This document shows, one piece after another, positions 1-8,334 of a DNA stretch of 39,968 nt (position 1 is the stretch's first letter; each line of letters begins with the position of its first letter). The DNA lies in the NCBI RefSeq assembly GCF_000719975.1, contig NZ_JOIJ01000026.1:1-39968 (forward strand). Direction: 5' to 3'. A program made the translations under genes and the position numbers. Under the pieces are notes generated by a model. That model had not been told where the DNA came from. It saw only the letters and a list, made by a program, of their open reading frames with translations, and ran no database searches. The DNA comes from Prauserella rugosa. Its GTDB lineage: Bacteria; Actinomycetota; Actinomycetes; Mycobacteriales; Pseudonocardiaceae.

Positions 1-98
1 ACGAACGCCGCGCCGACACCTTCACAGCCTTCCTCGCGCTGGCCGCCGCCCTCGTCTGCTTCAAACGACTCCAACAAACCAACTGAGACAAGCTCTAA
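1..98 (+). mobile_element. IS5-family element, 3' end only
   Basis: The last codons of a DDE transposase (3..86) are followed by a short terminal sequence, GAGACAAGCTCTAA at 85-98. Immediately beyond it an IS256 transposase reading frame begins abruptly inside a conserved region, so 98/99 is the apparent insertion boundary. The rest of the element lies outside the window. The exact last base and target duplication cannot be fixed without the other end. Confidence 0.75.
3..86 (+). CDS. IS5-family transposase, C-terminal 27 residues (runs off the window)
   Basis: The frame starting at base 3 reads ERRADTFTAFLALAAALVCF and continues for seven residues to a TGA at 84-86. The 'ERRADTF.AFL.LA.AL.C.KRL' ending is typical of the C-terminus of IS5-family DDE transposases, after the last catalytic glutamate region. 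Only the tail is visible, so subgroup and integrity cannot be judged. It differs from the IS5-type tail at the other edge of the window (39885-39968), so these are two different elements rather than two copies of one. Confidence 0.75.
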   Translation, partial: ERRADTFTAFLALAAALVCFKRLQQTN

Positions 99-1248
99 GT
101 GCGGCCTGCTCGTTAGGGAAATGGCCCCGACGTCGGGTGGCCTGGCGGAAGCGCGAGTTCAAGCTCTCGATCGCGTTGGTCGTGTATATGATCTTGCGTA
201 GTTCGGGCGGATAGGAAAGGAATGGGATGAACTGTTCCCAGTTGGTTCGCCACAAGCGGACCATGGCTGGATATCTATCTTCCCATTCTGCGCAGAAGCT
301 CGTGAACTCGACGTCGGCCGCGTCGACTGTGGGGGATGTGTAGATCAGTTTTAGTTGTTTCGTGATTGCAGGCCAGTATTTCTTAGATGCGTAACGCAGG
401 CTTGCTCGAACGAGGTGCACGACACACAGCTGCACTTCGGCCTGTGGCCACAGTGCAGAGATGGCGTCGGGCAGACCCTTCAGTCCGTCGCAGGCGACGA
501 TGAGGATGTCCTCAACACCACGGTTTTTCAGGTCGGAGAGGTGATTCAGCCACCCTTTCGCTCCCTCGCTACCCGTGCCGACCCACATGCCCAGCACGTC
601 CCGCTCGCCGGACAGGGTGATCCCGACCGCGATATAGATCGGGCGATTGGCCACTGCTCCGTCCCGAATTTTGACATGCAGGGCGTCGATCAGCACGACC
701 GGATATACGCGATCCAGTGGTCGGGATTGCCACGAATTCAGATCTTCTACTACTTTATCGGTGATCTTCGAGGTCAGATCACGTGACACGTCGGCGTCAT
801 AAATATCCGACAGGTGCGCCTGGATCACCCCGGTCGTCAGCCCTTTCGCATACAACGATATGATCGTGTCATCGAAACCGTCGACTCGGCGAGCATACTT
901 CGGCACGATCTGCGGAGTGAACGTACCTTCCCGGTCGCGCGGAACGTCGAGAAGCACCTCGCCAACGTCGGTTCGCACCGTTTTCGAGGAGGTCCCATTG
1001 CGCTCATTCGACCCAAACTTGCCTTGCAGGTCACCCTTCTCATAGCCGAGATGCTCGTCCAGCTCGGCATTCAACGCCGATTCCAGCACCGTCTTTGTCA
1101 CCTGCCGAAGCAGCCCGTTCGGGCCGACCAGCGACACGCCGTCCTCGCGTGCCTTCTCAATCAGCTCCTGAGCCACCCGCACGTCGACACCATCACCCCC
1201 GGCCTGCTCCGCCGCCGAAGCAGACGCCACGTCCTTGTTCGCCACCAT
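61..1248 (-). pseudogene. IS256-family transposase lacking its C-terminus
   Basis: The frame encodes a Mutator-type DDE transposase. The first catalytic Asp is in VVLIDALHVKIRDG, the second in IVACDGLKGLPDAI, and the Glu in TTNAIESLNSRFRQ; the CVVHLVR segment is also typical. Homology is full-length from the ATG at 1248 down to NEQAAL at about base 100. The normal tail (around 35 residues ending in a WKPxLNAFAI-type motif) is then replaced by a short out-of-family read-through to a stop at 61, which is antisense to the IS5-family end. All three catalytic residues remain, but loss of the tail and of the right terminal repeat should immobilise the element. A GGGAAGGG ribosome-binding site precedes the ATG. 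Confidence 0.85.
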
Positions 1249-1326
1249 CGATCCCTTCCCGCCAGAACGTGCGCCCCAGCATGGTCAAGATCACCCAGCA
1301 CCCACAAGATCACGGACAGTCCCGGA
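99..1326 (-). mobile_element. IS256-family (Mutator) insertion sequence, 3'-truncated
   Basis: The element contains the transposase frame starting at 1248. Its 5' end lies about 55-78 bp upstream of that start, where a GTGATCTTG motif occurs twice on the minus strand (1277-1317), as is common near IS256-family ends. The outer boundary near 1322-1326 is estimated; it lies about 25 bp beyond the stop codon of the gene at 1349-3088, so the element landed just downstream of that gene. The other end is missing: the IS5-type end at 85-98 replaces it. Confidence 0.6.
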
Positions 1327-1348
1327 CCGGGCGGTCGCACCTCGGTCG

Positions 1349-3088
1349 TCAGCCCTCGACGATCGTGACGGTCGCGGTGGTTCCGTCGACCTCGATCAGC
1401 GCGCCGTCCGGGATCCGGCCGGTCGCGTCCGTTGCGGACACGACGCAGGGAATGCCCAGTTCACGACTGACGATCGCGGCGTGGGAGAACGGCGCGCCCA
1501 CGTCGACGACGACGGCGGACGCGGCGACGAACAGCGGCGTCCAGGACGGGTCGGTGATCGGCGCGACCAGGATGTCGCCCGGCTCGAGCGCAGACGGGTC
1601 GTTGGGGTCGGTGAGCACCCGGGCACGCCCACGGGTCACCCCCGTGCAGCCCGAGACGCCCTGGATGACCTCCCCCACCAGCGCCTTGATGTGGGACTTG
1701 TCCGAGCGGCGCTTCCACTCCGACAGCGGCGGAGCCTCGCCGACCACGACGAACGGGGGCTCGTAGTCGAACAGCTCCAGGTAGGTCTTCTCGCGGTCGC
1801 GCAGCGTCTTCGTGTAAGCCCCGGGGTCGTTCAGGTACGAGGGAAGCTCGTCGGCGAAGAGCATGAAGATCTGCTTGGCGTCGTCCAGGTGCCCCGCATC
1901 CACACCGCGTCGGCCGAGTTCCAAGGCGGGCAACCGAAGTTCGTGCACCATCATGGCCGACGTCGTCCGGGAGCGTTCACGGCCGCGCAGCCACAGCGCC
2001 GCAGCGTTGAGCGCCACCTCGAACTGTCCTGCGGCCTCCTCGTCGGCGGCGACGAGCTCGCGCACGGCCTTCGTCGCCGCCTCACGATCGCTCGATCGCT
2101 GCGCGTTCTTGACCGACGGCGCCTCGGAGTCGTCCACACCGCGCATCCGGTCAACGGTGTGCAGCGCCAGCTCAGGCTTGAGCCCCCAGGTCAGCGCCCG
2201 CAGTTCCCATTCGGCCGGACCGCGGAAATCCCATTCGGCGAGGAAGGCGTCCAGCGCCTCGCGGAACGCGACGACCTCCGGGTCGGTGCTGTCGACCAGG
2301 CGTGCGTACAAGCCGCCCACGCCTTGGTCGAACAGGGCTGCGACAGGGGCGTTGCGGGCCTTGCGGCTCAGCTCCCACAAGCCGTTCGACGGGCCGGCGG
2401 AGTCGACGTCGCCGATCCCGCTCACCAAGGCGAGTGCGAGCTCAGGTTTGCCGACTGCGGCGGCGACCTGGCTGATCGCTCCGAGACCCACACCGGACTT
2501 GAGGCTGGATTCGATGTGGTGCTGGAAGAGGCGACGCTGCACGTCGGCGAACGACGTGAGGCGGTCGACGAGCTCCTCGTCGGTCAGCGACGCCAGGTCC
2601 GGCCTGTCCGCCCTGATCTTGCGGACCTCCGCGCGATCGGCGTCGTAAGCGGCCAGGTCCTGCGCCAGCAGCACCTCCTCCATCAGCCACTGGCCGGCCT
2701 TCTCGGAGAAGGCGGGGTCCTCGTCGAAATCGCGCTTCTCGCTCTCGTACGAAGGGATGCCCGGCATGTCCCCGAAGTACTGCAGGTCCACGGCCTCCGC
2801 GCCCATGCCCGGCACCCGCACGCCGAACAACCGCATCAGCGACATGTTGATGTAGAGGTAGCTGCCGAACGCCGGGAGCACGTTGCGTTCGACGTCCGTG
2901 TCGTAGAGATCGCGATCCCACACCTTGCAGGCCACGAACGCGTCCTGCCACCCGGGCTCGAGGTTCTCCTGGAACCCGACCGAGGCGTTCAGCGGGGAGA
3001 TCGGGTCGGGGAAGATCTCCCCGACGTTGGCCCGCGAGTACAGCGGGAAGGTCTTCGAGGTGCTGTCGAAGATCGGCCATTCAGTCAC
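1349..3088 (-). CDS. PEP-utilizing-enzyme mobile (phosphohistidine) domain protein, substrate half of a split phosphotransferase
   Basis: 579 aa, GTG start at 3088 behind GAGGGAGAG. The C-terminal ~100 residues are a swivelling phosphohistidine domain of the PPDK/PEP-synthase superfamily, with the phosphoacceptor His at about 536 in GAPFSHAAIVSRELGIP. The N-terminal ~460 residues begin SRANVGEIFPDPISPL, which matches my memory of the opening of the central substrate-binding domain of rifampin-phosphotransferase-like enzymes. No ATP-grasp domain is present, so the protein cannot charge its own histidine from ATP. A partner kinase would be needed; the ATP-grasp protein at 12102-13736 is a local candidate. 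The substrate is unknown. It follows the TetR gene on the same strand after a 273-bp gap with its own likely promoter, and the IS256 element lies directly downstream. Confidence 0.75.
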   Translation of the reverse strand: MTEWPIFDSTSKTFPLYSRANVGEIFPDPISPLNASVGFQENLEPGWQDAFVACKVWDRDLYDTDVERNVLPAFGSYLYINMSLMRLFGVRVPGMGAEAVDLQYFGDMPGIPSYESEKRDFDEDPAFSEKAGQWLMEEVLLAQDLAAYDADRAEVRKIRADRPDLASLTDEELVDRLTSFADVQRRLFQHHIESSLKSGVGLGAISQVAAAVGKPELALALVSGIGDVDSAGPSNGLWELSRKARNAPVAALFDQGVGGLYARLVDSTDPEVVAFREALDAFLAEWDFRGPAEWELRALTWGLKPELALHTVDRMRGVDDSEAPSVKNAQRSSDREAATKAVRELVAADEEAAGQFEVALNAAALWLRGRERSRTTSAMMVHELRLPALELGRRGVDAGHLDDAKQIFMLFADELPSYLNDPGAYTKTLRDREKTYLELFDYEPPFVVVGEAPPLSEWKRRSDKSHIKALVGEVIQGVSGCTGVTRGRARVLTDPNDPSALEPGDILVAPITDPSWTPLFVAASAVVVDVGAPFSHAAIVSRELGIPCVVSATDATGRIPDGALIEVDGTTATVTIVEG

Positions 3089-3192
3089 GGCAACGCTCTC
3101 CCTCGTCGTTGAGGTTCAAATCGGCAGGTGCTGTTCGAGAACTCGAGCCTCGCGAAAGTGAACGGTCATACGAGGCGACCTGGAATCGTTCA

Positions 3193-3243
3193 GCATCAGA
3201 CCAAAACTCAGTGTTTTGCGATCGGTCAGTCACATTCTGATGC
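3193..3243. promoter_or_regulatory. Nested dyads in the promoter region of the phosphohistidine-domain gene
   Basis: The 273-bp gap 3089-3361 contains GCATCAGA (3193-3200) and its exact complement TCTGATGC (3236-3243). Inside them AAAAC (3203-3207) and GTTTT (3213-3217) form a shorter dyad around TCAGT. A CGATCGGTC half-site (3219-3227) recurs at 31241-31249 upstream of an acyl-CoA dehydrogenase gene. The location fits an operator for the adjacent TetR protein, but this is inferred from symmetry only. Nothing else recognisable lies in the gap. Confidence 0.35.
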
Positions 3244-3361
3244 GATGCAAGTCACGTGTCAACCAGAACGGGCAGATCAGATTTCGCCGCTCGAGCAGAA
3301 CAGATGAGGGCAGCACGAATGGCCGGGCAGCCTGGTGGCTGCCCGGTCGGCGAGGCCGGGT

Positions 3362-4060
3362 TCAGCGCGTTGCGACCGCTGCGGCGCTGGAGCCGGCTCC
3401 CTCGGATTCCTCGAGAATCGGCAGCGAGCGGTGCCACACCGTGGCAACGGCGACCGCCAGTTCGCGGATCCGCTCCGGACGGGGCGCTTCCGCGGGCAAA
3501 CCGATGTGGACGTAGGCGGTCTGCTCGATGGCCGAGCCGAGCACGTCGGCGAGCAGGTCGAAGTCGACCTCCTCGATCCGCCCCTGGTGGTGCAACCGCC
3601 GAAGCCAACGAGCGGTTCGTTCCACGTAGCTGCCGCGCTGCTCGAGCCACAGCTCCGCGAACCTGTCCTCGGAGCTCGTGGCCGCCGCTTCCCGCATCAC
3701 GCGCAGGATGTGCCGGTTGCGCGTGTAGGAGGTGAGGTAGGAGGTGGTCAGCGCGATCATCGTGTCGAGATCGACGCCGTCGCCGACCGCCCCGCGCCTG
3801 GTCGAGGCGGTCAGCTCCTCGAGACTCGGACGCAGCGATTCGAGGAACACCTCGGTCTTGCTCTGGAAATGCCGGTAGAAGTTGCCCTGCGACACGCCCG
3901 CCCGGAACACGATGTCCGAGACCCGGGTACCTGCGTAGCCGTACTCGGAGAAGCAGCTCAAGGCGGCTTCCAGGAGCACCTGCCTGGTGCGCAGCCCGCG
4001 AACGTTCTTCCCGCGCCGAACCGGCTGCTTGCCCCCGTCAGCACCGTCCGTTCCAGGCAT
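3362..4060 (-). CDS. TetR/AcrR-family transcriptional regulator
   Basis: 232 aa from the ATG at 4060, preceded by TGGAG at good spacing; a GTG six bases upstream is too close to that site. The N-terminal TetR helix-turn-helix is clear, with TRQVLLEAALSCFSEYGYAG leading into the recognition helix VSQGNFYRHFQSKTEVFLES (roughly residues 30-75). The rest is a helical ligand-binding domain with no named subfamily I can assign. It is the last gene of the P450/aldehyde dehydrogenase/ferredoxin/reductase run, 45 bp after the reductase. It is therefore a plausible autoregulated repressor of that cassette responding to the substrate or its CoA ester. The C-terminal Ala/Ser-rich tail is unremarkable. 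Confidence 0.88.
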   Translation of the reverse strand: MPGTDGADGGKQPVRRGKNVRGLRTRQVLLEAALSCFSEYGYAGTRVSDIVFRAGVSQGNFYRHFQSKTEVFLESLRPSLEELTASTRRGAVGDGVDLDTMIALTTSYLTSYTRNRHILRVMREAAATSSEDRFAELWLEQRGSYVERTARWLRRLHHQGRIEEVDFDLLADVLGSAIEQTAYVHIGLPAEAPRPERIRELAVAVATVWHRSLPILEESEGAGSSAAAVATR

Positions 4061-4105
4061 CAGCACTCCAGAAATCGTCGCATCTTTTGTGAACCACCCA
4101 TCACT

Positions 4106-5314
4106 CTACAGCGACGCACCTCCATGTCGCGCACGGGCGAATTCGAGAGCCTCCGCCCAGGAGGTCCGACGATTGATCAGACCGCGGTACTTCATCGTGC
4201 TGGACGGCTGGTCGAGCACGAGCGCACCGACCAGGCGGTCGCCTTCGCGGTAGAGCGCGACCAGCTCGCCGTCCTCGGCCGATCCCGCCACCACCCGGTG
4301 CTCGTCACTTCCCGGCACGCCCACGAACTGAATCCGAGTGCCGTACCAGTCCGACCAGAAGTAGGGAACGGTCGAATACGACCGCGCCTGACCCGGGTCG
4401 AGCGCGTTCGACGCCGCGATGGCGCCCTGCTCGGCCGCACTCGTCCAGTGCTCGAGGCGCATCGCCCGGCCGAACAGCGGATTCCTCCAACACGCGACAT
4501 CGCCCGCCGCGTAGACGCCGGCAACGGAGGACGCGAGCGTCTCGTCGCAGACCACCCCGTCATGGACTGCGACCCCGCTGCCCTCGAGCCAGTCGACCAC
4601 CGGGCTGGCGCCGATGCCCACGACCACGAGATCAGCCTCGAGCACGGTCCCGTCGGTCAGCTGGACCTTCTCCACCGACCCGTTCCCCTCGAGTCCGGCC
4701 ACACCGACTCCGGTGCGCAGTCGCGTGCCGTGCCGCTCGTGCAACAGCGAACACGCGACTCCCAGCTCGGATCCGAGCGAGCGCGTCAGCGGGTACTGCG
4801 CCGCCTCGACCACCGTGACCGCCAGCCCGCGTGCGCGTGCGGCCGATGCCACTTCCGATCCGATGAAACCGGCGCCGACGACCACAACGTGCTGCGGCGC
4901 GGAATCGAGCGCGGCGCGCAGCTCCTTCGCGTCGTCCAAGGTCCTCAGCACGTGCAACCCCGAGAGCTGTTCGCTTCCGGGCAGTGTGCGAGCTCGCGCG
5001 CCGGTGGCGATGACCAGAGCGTCGTAGGCAACGCGCCGGCCCGCGATGACCTCTCTCGAGTCGGTGTCGAGGCCGGTCGCGGGGGTTCCCAGGACCAGTT
5101 CCACGTCCAGCTCGGACAGCTGATCCTCGGTCCGAAACCGGGGATCGGGCACGCTCTCGCCAAGCAGGTATGCCTTCGACAGCGGAGGCCGGTCGTACGG
5201 CAAGTGCTCCTCCGCGCCGATCAGCGTGATCGAGCCGTCGTAACCGGCCTTGCGCGCGCGTTCCACGGCGCGCAGGCCGGCCAGCGACGCACCGACCACC
5301 ACCAGCCCCGTCAC
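4106..5314 (-). CDS. FAD-dependent NAD(P)H:ferredoxin reductase
   Basis: 402 aa. It transfers electrons from NAD(P)H through FAD to the ferredoxin encoded just upstream and so to the P450. An N-terminal FAD-binding Rossmann motif (VVVGASLAGLRAVERARKAG) is followed by EEHLPYDRPPLSK, typical of putidaredoxin-reductase/rhodocoxin-reductase enzymes. A second Rossmann motif for NAD(P)H (VVVVGAGFIGSEVASAARAR) lies near residue 140, and the second FAD contact GVYAAGDVACW near 265. A GTG at 5314 overlaps the ferredoxin stop codon as GTGA, so I chose it over the start at 5344, which would overlap the ferredoxin gene by 34 bp. Tight coupling to the ferredoxin and P450 genes supports the electron-transfer role. 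Confidence 0.9.
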   Translation of the reverse strand: MTGLVVVGASLAGLRAVERARKAGYDGSITLIGAEEHLPYDRPPLSKAYLLGESVPDPRFRTEDQLSELDVELVLGTPATGLDTDSREVIAGRRVAYDALVIATGARARTLPGSEQLSGLHVLRTLDDAKELRAALDSAPQHVVVVGAGFIGSEVASAARARGLAVTVVEAAQYPLTRSLGSELGVACSLLHERHGTRLRTGVGVAGLEGNGSVEKVQLTDGTVLEADLVVVGIGASPVVDWLEGSGVAVHDGVVCDETLASSVAGVYAAGDVACWRNPLFGRAMRLEHWTSAAEQGAIAASNALDPGQARSYSTVPYFWSDWYGTRIQFVGVPGSDEHRVVAGSAEDGELVALYREGDRLVGALVLDQPSSTMKYRGLINRRTSWAEALEFARARHGGASL

Positions 5315-5502
5315 GGCGCCAGCCGCAGGGCTTCGGTCGGGCACGACAGCACCGCTTCCTCGAGTTCGGCGACGCGGTCGGCGGGCACGTCCTCCCTCAG
5401 CACCGCGATATCGCCGTCATCGGTGACCTCGAAGAACTCGGGCGCGACGGATTCGCAAATCCCGAGCACTCCGCACTTGCTGCGATCCAGGATGATCTTC
5501 AT
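5311..5502 (-). CDS. [3Fe-4S]-type ferredoxin for a cytochrome P450
   Basis: 63 aa, the usual size of actinobacterial P450 ferredoxins. Three cysteines are visible: Cys10 and Cys16 in KCGVLGIC, and Cys54 in LSCPTEAL. The position between Cys10 and Cys16 that holds a fourth cysteine in 4Fe-4S relatives is not a cysteine, which indicates a 3Fe-4S cluster. Acidic residues between the cluster motifs suit docking to the P450 and reductase. A strong GGGAGGT ribosome-binding site precedes the ATG. The stop overlaps the reductase start, and the aldehyde dehydrogenase lies 39 bp upstream. Confidence 0.9.
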   Translation of the reverse strand: MKIILDRSKCGVLGICESVAPEFFEVTDDGDIAVLREDVPADRVAELEEAVLSCPTEALRLAP

Positions 5503-5541
5503 CAGAGTTACCTCCCGTGGTGCGGGGCTGCGATTCGCACC

Positions 5542-6993
5542 TCAGCCCAGCAGTGATTTGATCTCGACGAACTCGTCGATGCCGAAACTCCCGAGTTCCC
5601 GCCCGAGGCCGGAACGTCCGTATCCGCCGAACGGGGCGTCCAGGCTGTCGCGGGTCCGCACGCCGTTGATCTTGACTTGACCCGCGCGGAGTCGTGCGCC
5701 GACGGCTCGAGCCCGCTCGGGATCGGCGGACCACACGCCGGCGGCCAAGCCGTACTCGGTGCTGTTGGCCAGGTCCACGGCGGCGGAATCACCCGACCCG
5801 CCCCGATAGGTCTGGACCGCGAGCACCGGCCCGAAGACCTCCTCCTGCGCCAGCGCCATGTTCGGGGTGACGTCGGTGAACACGGTCGGTCGGTGGTAGA
5901 AGCCGACCGGCATGCCCTCCGGCTGATCCGGCCCGCCGACGAGCATCCGGGCACCGTCGGTCAGCGCTCGGTGAACGTGCCCCCGCACGGTGTCCCGCTG
6001 GCGGTCGCTGACCAGGGGGCCCAGGTCGACACCGACGTCGAAGGGGTCGCCCAGCCGCAGGGCGGAGACCGCCTCCGACAGCCGTTCGCAGATCTCGTCG
6101 TGCAGGTGTTCGGGGACGACCAGCCTGGTCAGCGCGTTGCACGCCTGACCGGAGTTGAAGAAGGCCTGCTGCACAGCGGCGGGCACCACCACGTCGAGCG
6201 GAGCGTCGTCGAGCACGACGTTGGCCGACTTCCCACCGAGCTCGAGGCACACCCGGGTGATGCCGGGAGCGGCCAGCTCCGCCACCCGGGCACCCGAGCC
6301 GACGCTTCCGGTCAGCGACACGACGCTGACCCGCGGGTCCCGGACGAGCGCCTCGCCGACGACCGGCCCCGTGCCCACGACGAGGTTGAACACGCCCGGC
6401 GGCACACCGATCTCGTGCATCAGTTCAGCCAGCGCGTAGGCGTTCAGCGGCGCCACTTCGCTGGGTTTGAGCACGACGGTGCAGCCGGCGATCAGCGCGG
6501 GCCCCAGCTTCGCCGCGATCTGGTAGAGCGGCATGTTCCACGGGGTGATCGCAACGACGACCCCCGCGGGTTCCCGCCGGACCTCACCGGCGGCCACCGG
6601 TTCGCTCCACGGGTAGGACTCCGCAGCTTCGGCAGTCGCCCGCAGCGCCTGGGCGGGCAGCCCCACCTGGGCTGCCACGGCCACGTGCCGGGGCATCCCG
6701 ACCTCCGTGGCGATCACACCCGCGAGTTCCTCAGCGTTGCGGTCCAGCGCGTCGGCGAGTCGGCGTACGAATCGGATGCGCTCGGCGACGGGAGTCGCCG
6801 CCCACACCGGCCACGCCTCCGAGGCCGCCGCGACGGCGGCCTCGGCCTCCGCCGCGGTCGAGGCCGGGACGCGGGCGACCACCTGTTCGGTGGCCGGGTT
6901 GGCGACCGGGATCGTCTCCCCGGCCGAGGTGACCCACCGGCCTCCGACCCAGTTCTGCGCCCGGTCGGCGATCAGGGCGGTCGCCGTGCTCAT
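5542..6993 (-). CDS. NAD(P)-dependent aldehyde dehydrogenase
   Basis: 483 aa, standard length for the ALDH superfamily. The catalytic nucleophile is Cys285 in FFNSGQACNALTR and the general base is Glu251 in CLELGGKSANVV. The cofactor-binding segment ITPWNMPLYQ and KPSEVAP are also present, as is the GPVLAVQ segment near the C-terminus. Its start overlaps the P450 stop by four bases (ATGA), so the two are translationally coupled. The likely job is oxidation of the aldehyde (or omega-oxo) product of the P450 to the acid that the acyl-CoA synthetases in this window could activate. The true aldehyde cannot be read from sequence. Confidence 0.92.
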   Translation of the reverse strand: MSTATALIADRAQNWVGGRWVTSAGETIPVANPATEQVVARVPASTAAEAEAAVAAASEAWPVWAATPVAERIRFVRRLADALDRNAEELAGVIATEVGMPRHVAVAAQVGLPAQALRATAEAAESYPWSEPVAAGEVRREPAGVVVAITPWNMPLYQIAAKLGPALIAGCTVVLKPSEVAPLNAYALAELMHEIGVPPGVFNLVVGTGPVVGEALVRDPRVSVVSLTGSVGSGARVAELAAPGITRVCLELGGKSANVVLDDAPLDVVVPAAVQQAFFNSGQACNALTRLVVPEHLHDEICERLSEAVSALRLGDPFDVGVDLGPLVSDRQRDTVRGHVHRALTDGARMLVGGPDQPEGMPVGFYHRPTVFTDVTPNMALAQEEVFGPVLAVQTYRGGSGDSAAVDLANSTEYGLAAGVWSADPERARAVGARLRAGQVKINGVRTRDSLDAPFGGYGRSGLGRELGSFGIDEFVEIKSLLG

Positions 6994-8216
6994 CGACGCC
7001 CCTGCGTGACTCGGACCGGAAGGTGCTTGATGCCGCGGAACCAGTTGCTCTGCAGCCGGTCGGGTTCGCCCAGCAACTCAATGTGGATGTCACGGGCCAG
7101 CACCTGCTCGTAGAAGACCCGGGTCTCCATGCGGGCGAGGTGCGCCCCGAGGCAGAAGTGCGGGCCGGCACCGAACCCGAGGTGCCGGTTGGGCTTGCGA
7201 TCGAGTCGGAACTCCTCGGGCTCGGCGAAGACCCTCTCGTCGCGGTTCGCCGAAGCGAACCAGAGCACGACCTTCTCCCCCGCCTTGACGGTCTGCCCGT
7301 GCAGTTCGACGTCGGTGGTCGCGGTGCGGCGCATGTGCACCACCGGTGACACCCAGCGGACCATCTCCTCGATGCCCGATCGCAGCAAGGCGTGGTCGCC
7401 CGACCGCAACGCCGGCCACAGGTCGCGTTGGCTCAGGATGTTCACCGAGCCGCTCAACAGGTTGCGGGTGGTCTCGTTGCCAGCCACCGTGAGCACCATG
7501 TAGTAGGGGTTGAGCCACTCCTGCGTCAGGGGTGCGCCGTTGACCTCCGCCTGAACGAGGGTGCTGACCACGTCATCGCGCGGGCACGCGCGACGCTGCG
7601 CGGTCAGGTCGGTGTAGTAGGCGAACAACTCCTCCCGAGCCTTGGCAGCGGTTTCGGGACCCGCTGAGTACTCCGGGTCTTCGCTGCTGGACTCGTTGGT
7701 CCAGCGCAACAGCAGGTCCGCGTCTTCAGTGGGCACGCCCAGCAGAGGAGCGAACACGAGCAGGGGCAGCCGCGAGGACACCACCTTGACGAAGTCGAAC
7801 TCACCGAGCTCCAGCGCCTCGTCGAGCAGCTTGGTGGTCACCTGTTCGACCCGCTCGGTGAGCCTTTCCACCGCTCGGGGCGAGAACGTGCTGGTCAGCA
7901 GGCGGCGCATCGGTCCGTGATCGGGCTCGTCCATGTTGTGGATCTGACGCGGCCCGGAGCCCTCAGCGCGCCGGCTCGCGATCTGAGTCCCTTCGCCGTT
8001 GCAGAAGCTGTCAGGGTCCTTCGCGACCGCCTCGATGTCGGCGTAGCGGGTCAGCGACCAGAACCCGTTCTCATCACCCGGACCGGGATTCCAGAACAGT
8101 GGTGCTTCGTCGCGCAGACGGCGGAACATGTCCCCGTCGCGGGATTCGGCGAAGACCTCGACGTCGAGGAGGTCCACACCGTTCGGCCGGGACGCCGGGC
8201 ACGCACTCGTGACCAT
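6990..8216 (-). CDS. Cytochrome P450, CYP125/CYP124/CYP142-like clade
   Basis: 408 aa. All class I bacterial P450 landmarks are present: the I-helix oxygen-activation motif AGNETTRN, the K-helix ExxR in EEMVRW, and the haem-binding loop FGAGPHFCLGAHLAR with the thiolate Cys355. The NEDPEY-like segment (SSSEDPEYSAGP), the RTATTDVEL stretch and the C-terminal WFRGIKHLPV resemble M. tuberculosis CYP125, which hydroxylates terminal methyl groups of steroid side chains; related CYP124 acts on methyl-branched lipids. A terminal hydroxylase role is therefore inferred. The ATG at 8216 has GGTGGAG at good spacing, better than the upstream GTG at 8228. It is the first gene of a five-gene minus-strand run with its own redox partners. 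Confidence 0.92.
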   Translation of the reverse strand: MVTSACPASRPNGVDLLDVEVFAESRDGDMFRRLRDEAPLFWNPGPGDENGFWSLTRYADIEAVAKDPDSFCNGEGTQIASRRAEGSGPRQIHNMDEPDHGPMRRLLTSTFSPRAVERLTERVEQVTTKLLDEALELGEFDFVKVVSSRLPLLVFAPLLGVPTEDADLLLRWTNESSSEDPEYSAGPETAAKAREELFAYYTDLTAQRRACPRDDVVSTLVQAEVNGAPLTQEWLNPYYMVLTVAGNETTRNLLSGSVNILSQRDLWPALRSGDHALLRSGIEEMVRWVSPVVHMRRTATTDVELHGQTVKAGEKVVLWFASANRDERVFAEPEEFRLDRKPNRHLGFGAGPHFCLGAHLARMETRVFYEQVLARDIHIELLGEPDRLQSNWFRGIKHLPVRVTQGRR

Positions 8217-8249
8217 GGCCAGCTCCACCCCTTCGGCTGTTCGGCAGCA

Positions 8250-8277
8250 TTGCCAGTTTTGCGACTCCGACTATACA
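8250..8277 (+). promoter_or_regulatory. Candidate sigma70-type promoter for the SDR operon
   Basis: TTGCCA (8250-8255) and TATACA (8272-8277) are separated by 16 bp. They lie about 58 bp upstream of the SDR start in the 118-bp gap between the divergent P450 and SDR genes. The low-GC stretch is unusual for this window. No experimental start site is known, and the opposing P450 promoter was not resolved. Confidence 0.45.
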
Positions 8278-8334
8278 TCTCAAGCTGCGAATGGGATAGT
8301 GGTCCGCAGACCGCCAACGAAGACGGGGGAGACG

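Noticed and set aside
6990..8216. Assignment as CYP125 and of the cluster as a cholesterol pathway
   Set aside because: Motifs put the P450 near CYP125/124/142, but no steroid-ring genes (KstD, Hsa, KshAB) or Mce4-like transporter are in the window, so the substrate was left open.
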